NCBI GenBank assembly: GCA_963680875.1
Contig: OY804579.1
Coordinates: 79,969,095-80,033,094 of the forward strand
Source of the DNA: Bathymodiolus brooksi
Taxonomy: Eukaryota > Mollusca > Bivalvia > Mytilida > Modiolidae
Length of the DNA: 64,000 nucleotides
Direction of reading: 5' to 3'
Positions 24,486 to 36,944 of the stretch are shown in pieces (within the stretch, counting starts at the first letter, position 1; every line of letters starts with the position of its first letter). A program made the translations under genes and the position numbers. Below the pieces are notes generated by a model. That model was given only the letters and a program-made list of their open reading frames with translations. It was not told the DNA's origin and did not search any database.

Positions 24486-25195
24486 TGTATCCCACGGTGA
24501 TTCTAAATTTATTTCTTTCGGCCAGCTGTGTATCCCACGGTGATTCTAAATTTATTTCTTTCGGCCAGCTGTGTATCCCACGGTGATTCTAAATTTCTTT
24601 CTTTTGGCCAGCTGTGTATCCCACGGTGATTCTAAATTTCTTTCTTTTGGCCAGCTGTGTATCCTACGGTGATTCTAAATTTCTTTCTTTTGGCCAGCTG
24701 TGTATCCCATGGTGATTCTAAATTTCTTTCTTTTGGCCAGCTGTGTATCCCACGGTGATTCTAAATTTCTTTCTTTTGGCCAGCTGTGTATCCCACGGTG
24801 ATTCTAAATTTCTTTCTTTTGGCCAGCTGTGTATCCCACGGTGATTCTAAATTTATTTCTTTCTGTCAGCTGTGTATCCCACGGTGATTCTAAATTTCTT
24901 TCTTTCGGTCAGCTGTGTATCCCACGGTGATTCTAAATGTATTTTTTTCGGCCAGCTGTGTATCCCACTGACGGTGATTCTAAATTTCTTTCTTTCGGTC
25001 AGCTGTGTATCCCACGGTGATTCTAAATTTCTTTCTTTCGGTCAGCTGTGTATCCCACGGTGATTCTAAATTTATTTCTTTCGGCCAGCTGTGTATCCCA
25101 CGGACGGTGATTCTAAATTTCTTTCTTTCGGCCAGCTGTGTATCCCACGGTGATTCTAAATTTATTTCTTTCAGCCAGCTGTGTATCCCACGGTG
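24486..25195. repeat. Minisatellite, 43-bp unit x about 16
   Basis: The unit is GTGTATCCCACGGTGATTCT followed by AAATTT(A/C)TTTCTTT and CGGCCAGCT. Two copies (at about 24965 and 25100) have a 4-base insertion duplicating CGGA/GACG. The array starts about 270 bp after the hydrolase ORF and may derive from the 3' end of that element. Confidence 0.93.
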
Positions 25196-25199
25196 GCCT

Positions 25200-25768
25200 G
25201 TAAGGGGTTTCGATCTCATCATCTGTGAATACCACGGTGAATCAGAATTCAGTTTTATTTATATATGGTATTGTTTTATTATCTGCACACATATTGAATT
25301 TGTGTTGCCATTTCATGCAATATGCGGTAACCAGTTATCTGAACTTATTATCTGATATATACAAATGAACTTTAAATTTATTGCTTTTCATTTATCTAGA
25401 TACACTATGAATATATGATTATATCATGTTAATATTAAAGGTGTGGCCAAATACCGCCAATACTGAACATAATTGTTAGTTTTCCTTACTTGTTCCCTAT
25501 ATTTTTCATATGCGTATCCGAGATAAATACTAAATATTTCTAGTTGAAAACAGCAGGGTCAATTATTTTGCGGCTTCTATAAGGACAATTTCTATTTTCT
25601 AATAAATTTTGGGAGACAGAAAATAAAATACCCCCCCCCCCCCCCCCCCAAGTTAAATGGTCATATCCTTACTGTCCTTGCGATGGTATCTGGATCTGGA
25701 TGATACTCTCATTAAAACATAGGAAGTATTTACATGTATATATAATTTGTTTATTTGGCTATTACAAC
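25200..25768. other. Intergenic, nothing recognised
   Basis: AT-rich sequence with a 19-C homopolymer at 25631-25649. No ORF or family similarity was recognised. Confidence 0.5.
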
Positions 25769-26253
25769 ATGTCGCCAAAAGTATTGCCACATGTAAAAAA
25801 AATCCCTATATAATCAACCAAAACCATATTTGTTCAAAAAATTATTTTGAAGTCATTTCTGGATAGATTTTAACAAATTTTACACCAAAATATTCCGAAT
25901 TGTCTATATTTGGATTGTTTATTTTCTCATTATGTTTATATGAGTGGTTTTTATTTGTACATAATTTAAACAGGATTGTTAATTTTTAGGATTTATTTTT
26001 AGTTGAAATATATAGGAAAATCAAAGTAAATTTTTATTTGTTATGTTTAAATTATGTACAAATAAAAACCACTGATATAAGCATAATGAGCAAATAACAA
26101 TCAAAATATAGACAATTCTGAATGTTTTGATGTAAAATTTGTTAAAATCTATCCAGAAATGACTTCACAATAAAAATAAATAAATATGGTTTTGGCTGAT
26201 TATACATTTGTATAGGGATTTTTTTTTACATGTGGCAATACTTTTGGCCACAT
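25769..26253. mobile_element. Foldback element with about 205-bp arms
   Basis: The left arm 25769-25972 is reverse-complementary, with scattered mismatches, to 26044-26253, around a 71-base centre. The outer ends read GCCAAAAGTATTGCCACATG and its complement. The GGCCAAAAGTATTGG-like end is typical of Tc1/mariner-like elements; there is no transposase inside. It would be a non-autonomous palindromic DNA transposon. Confidence 0.8.
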
Positions 26254-26757
26254 ACTGTACAGTTTGATGATGAGACATTTTTTCCTTTATTCTCTGTCAT
26301 CAAATTATATAGATAAGAATAAATTGACCTGAAATAAGAAAAAAATTAATAATCTGACCTTACTGTTTTAAACGAAATTTTGAAGAAAAATACCGATTAT
26401 TCATGTTAAAAAATAAAAATAATTTGATCTTAGTGTGAACAAAAATATCCGGATTGGGGAAAACATATAGTCTCTATGCCTTGTACCCCCCCGCCCTCCC
26501 CCCACAATAAGATTTGTGACGGTTTGAAAACAATCAGTGAGTGCATATTACTGGCAACAGATAAGGGTTATTATACCGACTTACGCGATGATGTTGATAA
26601 TTACAAGATAATTAAGATGTACTAGATACGATGTCGCTGATTACTATCATCAGCTGAATGGACAAAGGCGTAGCATCCATTGAGGCAACCGAGACAATTA
26701 CCTCGTTAAAAAAAAATATTAATGGATATACACAACCATTAACCGACTATTGAAACA

Positions 26758-27121
26758 ATGACACCAGCAGAAATTGAGAAAGTCTTTGACTGGTACAGCG
26801 CCGACCAACCCCAAAATGCAACTTTTCAACGGGAAATCCACCGCTGGAGTACGTTCTGTCAAGATCTTAAAGACAAGCCATCCTCCCTATTAGTTGCTTT
26901 CATTTTGGCCGACTCGGATTATTACCCAAACATTCACGAAATCTTCCACAAGAATTCTACTAACCATGCGAATAGGATCCGTACCATGTGAACGAACTTT
27001 TTCTGCTTTGAGGCGTCTAAAGCAATGGAACAGAACAGCAATGGTCGAGTACAGACTAAACGGACTAGCATTATTGCACATTCAGAGAATTAAGAAGAGT
27101 TTGAAGATACCAAAGGGTTAA
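26758..27121 (+). pseudogene. hAT transposase C-terminal fragment, frameshifted
   Basis: Frame one (26758-26991) reads FQREIHRWSTFCQDLK and ends LADSDYYPNIHEIFHKN. A shifted frame continues TMRIGSVPCERTFSALRRLK, then YRLNGLALLHIQR, ending TAA at 27119-27121. This is the hAT dimerisation domain (S/C-x-x-ERxFSxLxxLK...R(L)xxLAxLxIxR). The N-terminal DDE part is absent. A frameshift near 26950 makes it non-functional. Confidence 0.8.
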
Positions 27122-27330
27122 TCAGAATTCGTATATCGAAGAAGAACAGACAACACAATGGCCAAAAGAAAATAAACAAAAGGACAAACAACGATCAACA
27201 ACACATACATATAAAACTAAAGATAGAGTAACACGAACCCAACTAAAAACGGGGGTGAACTCAGGTGATCCGGAAGGGAAAGCAGTTCCTGCTCCACTAG
27301 TGACAGGGTCAAAATACTAGACAAATTCGA
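27080..27330 (+). mobile_element. 3' end of the hAT element, source block of the dispersed repeat
   Basis: Immediately after the transposase stop come AATCAGAATTCGTATATCG, AACACAATGGCCAAAAG, AGAGTAACACGAACCCAAC and GCAGTTCCTGCTCCACTAG. The same string occurs without transposase at about 12203, 17886, 18625, 56310 and 57550, and in reverse at about 27510-27595. Confidence 0.7.
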
Positions 27331-28720
27331 TACGGGTAAATAAAAATTGGCTCTCTGCACTTGTAAATTATGTACAGACATAAACATTTCAAATATAGTT
27401 TTAAAGTTTGATTAGTGTATTTGTTAGATTTATGCTCGTTACTGTGACATTTAAAGTTTGATGTATTTGTTAGATTTATGCTCGTTACTGTGACATTTGA
27501 AGATTTAATATGTTTGTCCTGTTGTCCTTTTTCTTTTGATCATTGTATTATCTGCCCTTCTTCGATTTATAGATTCTGACATCTTCAAAGTTTTCTTATT
27601 GCATGCATAATCTCTTATAAACAAAGAATGTACGCAGTTATCACTAAGAATATAAACAAAATTCTCAATTATTCAAGATTGAGAAAATGTGCACATGTAC
27701 TTTGTTATAGGCAATCAGCAATTAATTTAAAGATTTTTTTTACATGAAACACATTTCTCATGAGTTACGAGAGAAAGACGTTATACAAACCCTGCCTGGT
27801 AAATTAGTTTAATCAGCTTTTTGGTCGGTCAAATGTATCAAGAATTCGACTAGTGCTTGTAGCTACATGTACATACAACAGCAATGGCCAGAAACGGTGT
27901 AATTATCACAAAAATGAGACCGCGGGTGTACAATTACAATAAAGGGTGTACTTGTGTTGTTATCTGTGGTATTAATCTACAGACAGGGAGTGAAGCATCT
28001 CTAATAAACAAGGATTAATTAGTTATAATCCGTTTTTGTCTGACTTCTCTACAATATCAAAAAAGGGGAGTATTTTTTATATATAAAAAGAACATTAATC
28101 ATATTGCATTATTGAAATATGAATTTTGGTGAAAATAAGATGAAAAAAAATTGACAAAATTTACTGCCGAATTTAAAACTGTATTTACAAATGTATTTAA
28201 TTTTATGTTTCTTTTCACTTTATTTTGTGTGTGCGTGGACAAATTATTAAGCTAGAGGAGTAAAATGAGATATCATATTTTACGGAATTTTGAAATTTAT
28301 TTAATTCTTGATGAAAGTTTGAAATTTGCAAACACAAATTATCTTAGAAAAGTGACCCTGGAATCATGCAGTTATTGTAAAATTGCTGTCTTGTATGTAT
28401 TATTTAATTGTGGTCCATTCTAATTAAAATTAGATTGATTGTGGTCATTTGTTACTTAAAAAATGAGAAAATTGCAATGCATATTTTTAATCATTCACAA
28501 TTTTTGTTTTATGAACTCATTCGATATTCAGAGTGTCCAAATTGATAGAAAAAATGGTAAGAACATTTTATTCTTTCAGTTGGTTCTCTGTACTTGAGAT
28601 TATGGTTTGATGTGAACATAAAAATGCAGCACATATTAAGCGCCACAGTATAAAATGTCATTTTTGCGTTAAAATATTATACATATAACATGATTATTTC
28701 CCCCAAAAAATAAATAACAG
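27330..28720. other. Intergenic, minor repeats only
   Basis: A near-perfect tandem duplication of about 50 bp (27400-27500, GTTAGATTTATGCTCGTTAC twice) and a reversed hAT-family fragment at about 27510-27595. No coding similarity was recognised in 27600-28720. Confidence 0.55.
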
Positions 28721-29149
28721 CAATTGGCAAAAACAGAAACATGGAGTCAATTTCTTGATTTCTCAGAACGTGATACACACATTACATTCTCCCCAGTATA
28801 CAAAATCGTTACAAACCACAATGCAACGATTGCGAAGCATGTCTTAAAAATAAACCATCGACGAAATGGAGTCTGCATTCGCACATCTAGAGGTCAATAT
28901 CTGGGTGAGATTCCTGTGTAGTTTCGGTTCAAATCACGTGGTTCTTGATCAGAATATATATTTTCACATTTTAGCTAAGAAGAAACTATTCAGCCCCCTG
29001 ATGGCTATGTTGGATTGCAGATCAGTCAAACTGTATTGAAGGCCAACCATATATTATCATTCCCTCACAATTTTGATTCAGATTATACAAAGTTGTATAA
29101 AATATGTATATTTAGCTCATCCTTCTTCTTTTTTCCCCCTTCTTTTTGG

Positions 29150-29215
29150 TATTTAGCGCAACTTTCAACAATATTTCAGTTATCACATGGCGATCAGTTT
29201 ATTGGTTAAAAGTTT
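29150..29215 (-). mobile_element. V-SINE tail fragment
   Basis: GCGCAACTTTCAACAATATTTCAGTTATCACATGGCGATCAGTTT-type sequence is the reversed SINE tail. It directly abuts the integrase fragment that starts at 29219. Confidence 0.6.
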
Positions 29216-29218
29216 GCA

Positions 29219-29700
29219 ATGATGAACTGGGACAATTTCCTCCCCGAGTTGTTATTTTCTTTTAGAACTCCTACACAAAACTACAAAAATAAATCACCAT
29301 TTGTCATGTTTGGGAGAGAATGTACAGGCATACAAACTTCAATTAACTTAGAAAATAGCGACGAAGCAGATATGCATCATGCATTCGATGAAATCACAAA
29401 AATAAGAAACACAGTTTCATCTGAAGGTAAAAACAATGTTCGAGAATCCCAAAAGAAACAAGTGTTACAATACGCAAAAAAGAACAAATCCGGGAAAAAT
29501 GAAAATACTCCAGAAAAAGGGTTAAGCAAGGGGATGATATGATGGTATTTAATGCAAGAAAATTTACAAGAAAAGGTTCAAAAATGGAGAGAAAAAAAAA
29601 CATGGAAAGGACCCTATAAGGTAATCAACATCACTGAAAAATGAGTGGTACCGTTAAAAGTAAAATACAAGATAAAACTACTGAAAAAAATATGTAAAAC
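29219..29700 (+). pseudogene. Gypsy-type integrase C-terminal fragment
   Basis: NWDNFLPELLFSFRTPTQN and SPFVMFGRE match the end of the integrase catalytic core of Ty3/Gypsy polyproteins. After a shift, KTWKGPYKVINI resembles the chromodomain-like/GPY-F module at the integrase C-terminus. The frame is broken at 29540 and again near 29640. RT and RNase H are not present upstream, so this is a truncated copy. Confidence 0.75.
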
Positions 29701-29705
29701 GTAGC

Positions 29706-30284
29706 TTGCCTGTAAAAGATGAGGGTTATGTGGTTAAAATAACCGGGGAAACACGCAACATGAATTGGATACAACCTATCGATGTGTTGTGGCAGCAAGC
29801 CACTCTGAAAAGGCTTAAAAATAACCTAATACTTAAGTACTGTCACCCTACAATGGGAGAAATCACTGACTCTAATCCTTGTGGTATATTAAAATGAAGG
29901 GAGACGGAAACTGTTTTTTTTTAGAGCAGTAAGCTATGCTCTCGTTGGAGATCAGGAACAACATGAAATAACCAGGCAGATAATTACGGAGTGGATGACA
30001 AAAAACAAAGATAGATAGTCAAAATAGATAACCACTTTGGCTCTGAATGCTTGAATGAAAGTCACATGGAGGAGGACGGAATGTGGGCTGAGGCTGAAAT
30101 TCTTGCAACTGCAGCATTACTATAAATACCGATTTGCAAATATACTGTGAATCAGGTAATTCTCTTAAATGGCTGAGGTACAAATCCTCTGTGTTGGGAA
30201 AATTTTCGAAAACGAAGAAGTGCATCTTTTTGGATAATTCCAGCGGGAATCACTTCAACTACGTCACATTTATTGAATACATTT
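29706..30284 (+). pseudogene. Linker plus OTU-like cysteine protease domain downstream of Gypsy integrase
   Basis: A linker (29706-29897, ending TDSNPCGILK) continues into MKGDGNCFF and, after a frameshift in a 9-T run, RAVSYALVGDQEQHE. The D-G-N-C motif with following F-R-A is the catalytic Cys block of the OTU family. Later fragments GMWAEAEILATAALL and, in another frame, SSGNHFNYV supply the expected end with the catalytic His. Several frameshifts and stops make this copy dead. Its position right after the integrase tail suggests one polyprotein. OTU proteases cleave ubiquitin chains; what one would do in a retroelement is unknown. Confidence 0.65.
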
Positions 30285-30289
30285 GAAAT

Positions 30290-33200
30290 TGATTTTACTT
30301 TTGTATTTTGTATTTGTATTTTAGGGCAGTAATAAATTAGATATTCTTTTTTGTTCCCTTTTCTATATGTTAATATGTGGTATGTTGTTTTGTACTAAGG
30401 CCACTCCAAATTATTTACTCGCACCTGAAAATTTAAGATTATGAATTTTAAGAAAAATATTTCCTAATCTTTTTCTTCCACATTCCCACTTCATTTTAAA
30501 TAGAAAATAAAAAAGGTCGCCCGCGTCTAAATTTTTCTTGAAAATCTAATTAAAAATAAAATACAAATGGAAGATGACAATTATAAAAAAAATATATATA
30601 TTTAAGTTTTGCACCAATTTTTGCATTTTGAGTAAAAAGAAACACAATTAGAAATATTGTTTAATCGCAATTATTATTATTATTGTAAATTTCCGAAGAA
30701 CAAGAAATAAATTTTGAGTGGTTTAAACTGACTAATTAGGGTTAATTCTGATTGGTCAAGTTTATTTTTGAGCATTGCTTTTTTTTATCGACTGTGACGT
30801 CACGTTGCAACAAAAACTTAGTTATTGGTCTCCAAACGATTAATTTTTGATTTTTAGAGTTACAAGTATTGGTTTGTAATTATAATTTAGTTTATTCGAA
30901 ATAACATAAAATGTGATGCACAAAAAACATTTAGTGTGCATCACATTTTAGATTTTTTTCTCTAACAACAAAATAATAATAATAATAATAGTATTAGTAA
31001 TTGCAGTCATTGTTTTTAAAAATGTATGACATTAACTTCTTTTACAATAAATTTAGAGTCAATTCAAAGAGCAAGCACATTACAGATAAAATGAATTCAA
31101 TAAGAAAGTAAGAGTCGTATTGGCATGTTTCAAAGAGATTCTTTATCATAGAAATTACCTGACAGTTTTTTGGGGTGTTTTTTCCACATTTTTTTTGGGG
31201 TCATGAATGCAATTGAATGTATGCTCCTTCAACAGTTCAATTGATCTTTATATGTGGGTGCGTAAAAACAAAAGCTAAACAAAAACAAGCAGAATAAAAT
31301 ATAAAAAATTACACAAAAAAAAAACAAAAATAAAACATATTTGCTCAAATTAAGACCAACTAATCACGATATGTTTGTTTTGTTAAAAAAAATGTACCTT
31401 CGCGTAAGACTAAAGCAATGTTAGAGTGCGAGATACGTACATGTAAGTAGTTAAAAAATCATTGGTGAGAGTGTTTACGTTTTAATTTCAGAATCATGTA
31501 AAATCGGCAAAGCAAATGTTACTTAATGTTTCATTTATCTATCTCTATTCTCCAAAGAAGTGTCATAGAAATGAGTTGGATACATCCTAAGACCATCTAA
31601 GGATAATTTCGATGGCCCGACCCCTGCTCGTAGAGATGGACAAGATCAAAAGGGATTTAATTGTAATTAGATTTATGAAACAACACCTTTGATGATATAC
31701 ACAACTGAACATTTCGTTATTTGTACATGCGTTTCTATTATCATTGTTTTAGATTTAATTAATTTGTGTATTTTAATGATGTTCAGGGCCCGGCTCCATA
31801 AAACATCCCAAATTGAGATTTCTTTAAAATCCTGACGATTTCCTCAAATGTACGATTTCCAGCAATCTGATTGGTCAATATTTGAGTTGAGGATGGATTT
31901 GAGGAAACCTTATTTTGAGATGTTTTATGACAACGGGCTCACGTCACACTAAACTGATTATTCCGTCGCTTTTTGACAAGTGAACTTCTCGAACACAAAA
32001 TAAATTGTATTATTAGACAAAATTGTTTAAAAAACGCCAAAATATCAATTCTGGGCATTTTCTATGAATAACTGCAATCGATCTATAATAAATACTTTAA
32101 GAAATTCTTGAAACTCTTTGATTTATTTAGCTAATTCAACTGTGTATAATACGTAAACAAATATTTACAAACATAATTTCTGTTTAAATGCTTATTATAT
32201 TAGTTCGTTAAATGTCTATACCAGTTTTTTGTCTCTGTTTTAATGACATGATGGTCAAAGTTTGTTCGGTAATTTCAAGCCATTTAAAATTTTCAAGCCA
32301 TTTTAAATATCGATTTTCAGTCGATAAAAGCTTCTGTGTAACGATTGGTGTGGCTTGAAATTCAATTTGAGTTTTACCTTAATTAATTTTGTTAGTTAAA
32401 AGTGTTTGATAAAATCTGTTAGAATATTTGCCTTGCTTTTTGTTCAATTCAAAACAGTAAAACTAAGAATACATTTACATAATAATGTCAAAATATGTTG
32501 CATTATAAATTCATAAATAGAAATATCTACAACTAGACATGTACAACAGGTAATGTTAATATTGTGCTTCCTAATGAGACTATTTTTTCACACAAATTAA
32601 TTAAAAAAAACTTAGGTATGCTAATTCTAATGGTTATGACATCCACACTGAAAGTGAAATCAAGGGAAATCATGGTTGAATATAGAACAATATTCAAATC
32701 TCGAATGTCAAGGACCATAGACAAATTATAATGTCAAGGACCATAGACAAATTATAAAGTCAAGAAAAAAGAACAAGTAACATACAGCAACGAAAAGAAA
32801 CACAAAGAAAACTAGACTAGGACTTCACCAAAAATATGGTTGGAAGTGAAACCAAGAGGACTGTGAACTATACCATCCGCGTATGCCGACCACATGCGTA
32901 TGTTTCTTTTAGGCTTTATGAAAAAACAACACAAATAAATATCATACATCAAACAAATCTAAAAGATCTGTTGTAGTGACGCAATATTTCTAAGTGGTTT
33001 CTTGTAAGCGCATTGATAAGCTTTTAAAGCAGGTCTATGTAGATTTAAGACTAAAGTCATCACTTCAAAAGTTCTACGATCACTATCATGAACTTGTCGA
33101 CTTATGTGCTGTGTCCTTCCACCTGAGGACGCTAGAGCTCTACCGGTGCACCTGGTCCATGCTGCCATTTTGTGGTGGAGACCGGGTTGCTCATTCACTT

Positions 33201-33690
33201 AAGTTTTCTGTGTGTTTTCTTTCGATTTTTATTTGTTCTATGTTGTTTCTGTCTCCGTTTCTTGGCCTCTAGTTTGTCCCTTGACTTTTGAGTTTTGAAT
33301 CTCTCTAACCGTGGTTTCTCAGTCATTTCTCTATTCTATAGTAGAGGGACGAAACTTTGCATGATTGTTAACTACTATTAGAGGTGTGTCGCATATCATA
33401 TTCTTGTTTGTCCTCCAAAGGTCAAGGTCTCAAACTTTTCATGGGACCCCTATATTGTGAACTACAGAAAATCGCGTCCGCTCCAATTATTGTAGAGGGA
33501 TGATATTTTGCATGATTGTTAACCACTGTGAGAAGGTCTTACTTAATTCATTTTTGTCCTTCAAAGGTCAAGGTCACAAACTTAGGGTTTTTCATGGGAC
33601 GATAATTTTGGTACCCCAACAGATTCTTTAGATATTGACTTTATTTTGCCACGCGGGGTCCTTAGAGATAGTTTCCATCTCCATGTCATC
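30290..33690. other. Intergenic AT-rich stretch with small inverted and tandem repeats
   Basis: No coding sequence was recognised. It contains a perfect 16-bp inverted repeat (30907-30922 with 30935-30950, 12-base loop), a MITE (31786-31940) and an approximately 150-bp tandem duplication (about 33335-33475 and 33485-33600) sharing TTTGCATGATTGTTAAC and AAAGGTCAAGGTC. Confidence 0.6.
31786..31940. mobile_element. Short MITE with terminal inverted repeats
   Basis: The left end GGGCCCGGCTCCATAAAACA and the reverse complement of the right end (GAGCCCGTTGTCATAAAACA) share an imperfect TIR that continues TC(C/T)CAAA. The 155-bp interior has no ORF. The superfamily was not determined. Confidence 0.7.
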
Positions 33691-33692
33691 TA

Positions 33693-33769
<77 letters not shown>
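33693..33769. repeat. (ATT)n microsatellite
   Basis: About 25 uninterrupted ATT units. Short (AAT)n stretches follow at about 33950 and 34405. Confidence 0.93.
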
Positions 33770-33779
33770 CATCTTATAT

Positions 33780-36255
33780 TAGGGGTGATATTGGTCGAGG
33801 CTTGACATAGCATGTAGTATAAGTTTGATCATGTGTATAACTCTTCAAATAGCAACCGAGTAGGGATGCGATATAGGGTAGGTGATACATGTCTTGCAAA
33901 ATCATGCATCATGCATAATGAAAATGTATGTATTTTACTCTAAGTATATAAATAATAATAATAATAATAATATTATAATAATGAATAATAGCTTTTCGTT
34001 GTTTTTTTTTTCAAATAAAATGTTTGCTTAGTGCAAATAAATCATAGCTTATTTATAATAAATTAGAAATAACATTTAGGGGGGAAAACCCACTATATAG
34101 CCATTTTCCCCCTACTTGTAAAGCCATCGGGAGAAATTCTACTATGTAGCCATTTTCCCCCCTGATAAGGAAGGAGGGAAAGATGGCTACATAGCCATTT
34201 TTCCGGGGGGAAATGGCTCTAGAACATCGGCTCCACTAGTGGCACCCGTCGTGTTATATGTATAGTATATATCATTACTTTATCTCTAATTCTGTCCGGC
34301 ATAAAATGTTGTATTGTTATACATGTATGTACATTGAATCAATATTTGTTTTATATGCAACTCTCTGCCTCTTCGGGGGGCCTTAATTGGAACAATAAAA
34401 TTATCATTATTATTATTATTATAACTTAGAAACTGCTCAAATGACGTCCAACAATCATCAATTAATTAATTGAAACGTTATATCTTATTCATGAATAAAA
34501 TTCCTTTAATCTGTTTACATTATGTAAATACACGTGTTTGTAAATTTTGACCTGGATAGAAGTTGAATATTTTTTTTATTATTCACACAAACAGATTAGT
34601 AAAAGACAACAGCTAGATCATGAGCACTTTTTCTCCGATATACTGAGGCTTTAAAACTGTTGTCTTTAGTTTTCGGGAAAAAAAACCAAACGTATCGGAT
34701 CTTGGGGGTGATCGAGATATTGTCATTACAAAATTCCCATAGACACAAGCAGGTCATACGAAATATAATAATGAAACATTTTTTGGACGTGGTCTAAAGT
34801 CAGTAATGCAAGTAAATTGGTGTTTTCCTCAGCAAAGAATTTGACTAAGTGACCATCTTTAAAAGTAAAATGAGAAATTTAAAAGGAAGTCTGTTCAAAC
34901 ACAACACCTAACCATACTCATATCCTGTATATAAAACATGTACATGTTCCATCATGTGTTAGTCTAAGCAGTCGCCTGGTTAATATAAAATATAATTCAA
35001 ACACCACCACCCCACCATACAAACACACACTTCTTTACTTGGGGATCTGTATCCGTTTGTTACCCATAATGCAAAATTTTGGTACAGATTACACTGAATA
35101 TTTGTGCTTTTTAGTTGATGTAAAACAGAAAATAAGTCATATTGTGAAAACGTGAAAAATGCGACATATGTATTAGAAAAAAGGGGGGTGTTAAAAGGTA
35201 TAATTTTAATTAGATTGTATGTATCAATACTGTTACAATGTTACAATGTATATGCGAAATTATTTACAAACCTACATACACGCACGCTAGCAATAACAAT
35301 AAATTGTACTAATTGAACTATATCAAGTACTCCATGAAGAGAGGTTTGTAACCAACACCCCCACCTCCTGGTGGGAGGCTTGTGTATGTTATTATTTTCT
35401 TATATAACATTAAATATACGACCACTGCATGGTATACGTCAAACCAAATATCGTTAATTAGTTTGTATAAAGATATATGAAACATAATTGATAAATTGAG
35501 AAAGAAAATCTCTGGTTACTGAGGTAAATATTTTCGCAAGGAAATTAATTCCATATTTTTCAATTACTTTCTCTGTCTAATTCGATTTCTGCAGAGAGAT
35601 GTTATTTTTATGGGTGCTAAGAAGCAGCATATCAATATTAATATTTACGGTCAGTTTGTACATAACGCCTGGATTTCATCAACTCTTGACCTTTCAGAAT
35701 GTAATATAGAATGTTTATTTATTGCAGCTAACATATACCCCCAACACAAAAGCGATTTATTTTGGTAACCATCAATTGTTTATAAGTGGTCCTGCAATTC
35801 TTTGCCAGTCAACGTATGTAACTAGGGGTGAAAAAAACATACATTTCATTAATTCCAGATGGAGTGTTGGGCAAATTACCCCATGTTAATGCATTTAAGA
35901 TAGGTTATTAATTAAAAGAACATAATTGGAGCGTGTGCTTTAGTTCATAAGTATCACATTTGGTTTTTGTTGGCACATTCTAGAGTGTCAAGGGATAGCT
36001 ATATGGTATACATATGTCTTGTCAATTGTCTCAACGAGTCATATATTGCTAAAAAAAATAATAATAAAAAAAATGACATAAAAATGACATAAAAATGACA
36101 TAAAAATCCATATCGTTATTCTTGTTCATAAATTTGCAAGTGTCATTGTTTCTGTTTTAGTGAAAATGTTTCATATTTAATAGCTTGTCATATTTTGCAA
36201 TAAAAGTAAATAGAACGATGTAATATAAAACAGCTATTTTTACTTTTCATCATTC
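33780..36255. other. Intergenic, nothing coding recognised
   Basis: A block at about 34078-34215 contains repeated inverted motifs (ATAGCCATTTTCCCCC and GGGGGGAAATGGCT). A hAT-family terminal fragment (CTCCACTAGTGGCACCCGTC) lies at about 34230. The rest is AT-rich without recognisable features. Confidence 0.55.
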
Positions 36256-36258
36256 ATT

Positions 36259-36940
36259 CAAGGATTTATCCTACTTTATTACATACTTACTTCAAGGATT
36301 TATCCTACTTTATTACGTATTTACTTCAAGGATTTATCCTACTTATTACGTACTTACTTCAAGGATTTATCCTACTTTATTACGTACTTACTTCAAGGAT
36401 TTATCCTACTTTATTACGTACTTACTTCAAGGATTTATCCTACTTTATTACGTACTTACTTCAAGGATTTATCCTACTTTATTACGTACTTACTTCAAGG
36501 ATTTATCCTACTTTATTACGTACTTACTTCAAGGATTTATCCTACTTTATTACGTACTTACTTCAAGGATTTATCCTACTTTATTACGTACTTACTTCAA
36601 GGATTTATCCTACTTTATTACGTACTTACTTCAAGGATTTATCCTACTTTATTACGTACTTACTTCAAGGATTTATCCTACTTTATTACATACTTACTTC
36701 AAGGATTTATCCTACTTTATTACGTACTTACTTCAAGGATTTATCCTACTTTATTACGTACTTACTTCAAGGATTTATCCTACTTTATTACGTACTTACT
36801 TCAAGGATTTATCCTACTTTATTACGTACTTACTTCAAGGATTTATCCTACTTTATTACGTACTTACTTCAAGGATTTATCCTACTTTATTACGTACTTA
36901 CTTCAAGGATTTATCCTACTTTATTACGTACTTACTTCAA
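36259..36940. repeat. Minisatellite, 34-bp unit x 20, almost perfectly homogeneous
   Basis: The unit CAAGGATTTATCCTACTTTA + TTACGTACTTACTT repeats 20 times. I see only two or three ACATAC variants and one unit one base short (near 36328). Each unit contains the palindrome AAGGATTTATCCTT-like core. The homogeneity indicates recent expansion. Confidence 0.95.
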
Positions 36941-36944
36941 ATAA

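Noticed and set aside
28724..28921. 65-codon frame upstream of the integrase fragment
   Set aside because: No family recognised, no supporting context beyond proximity to the Gypsy remnant, and a chance ORF of this size is expected.
32959..33272. Overlapping 80-90-codon frames on both strands
   Set aside because: No recognisable domains and no splice or repeat context; likely chance.
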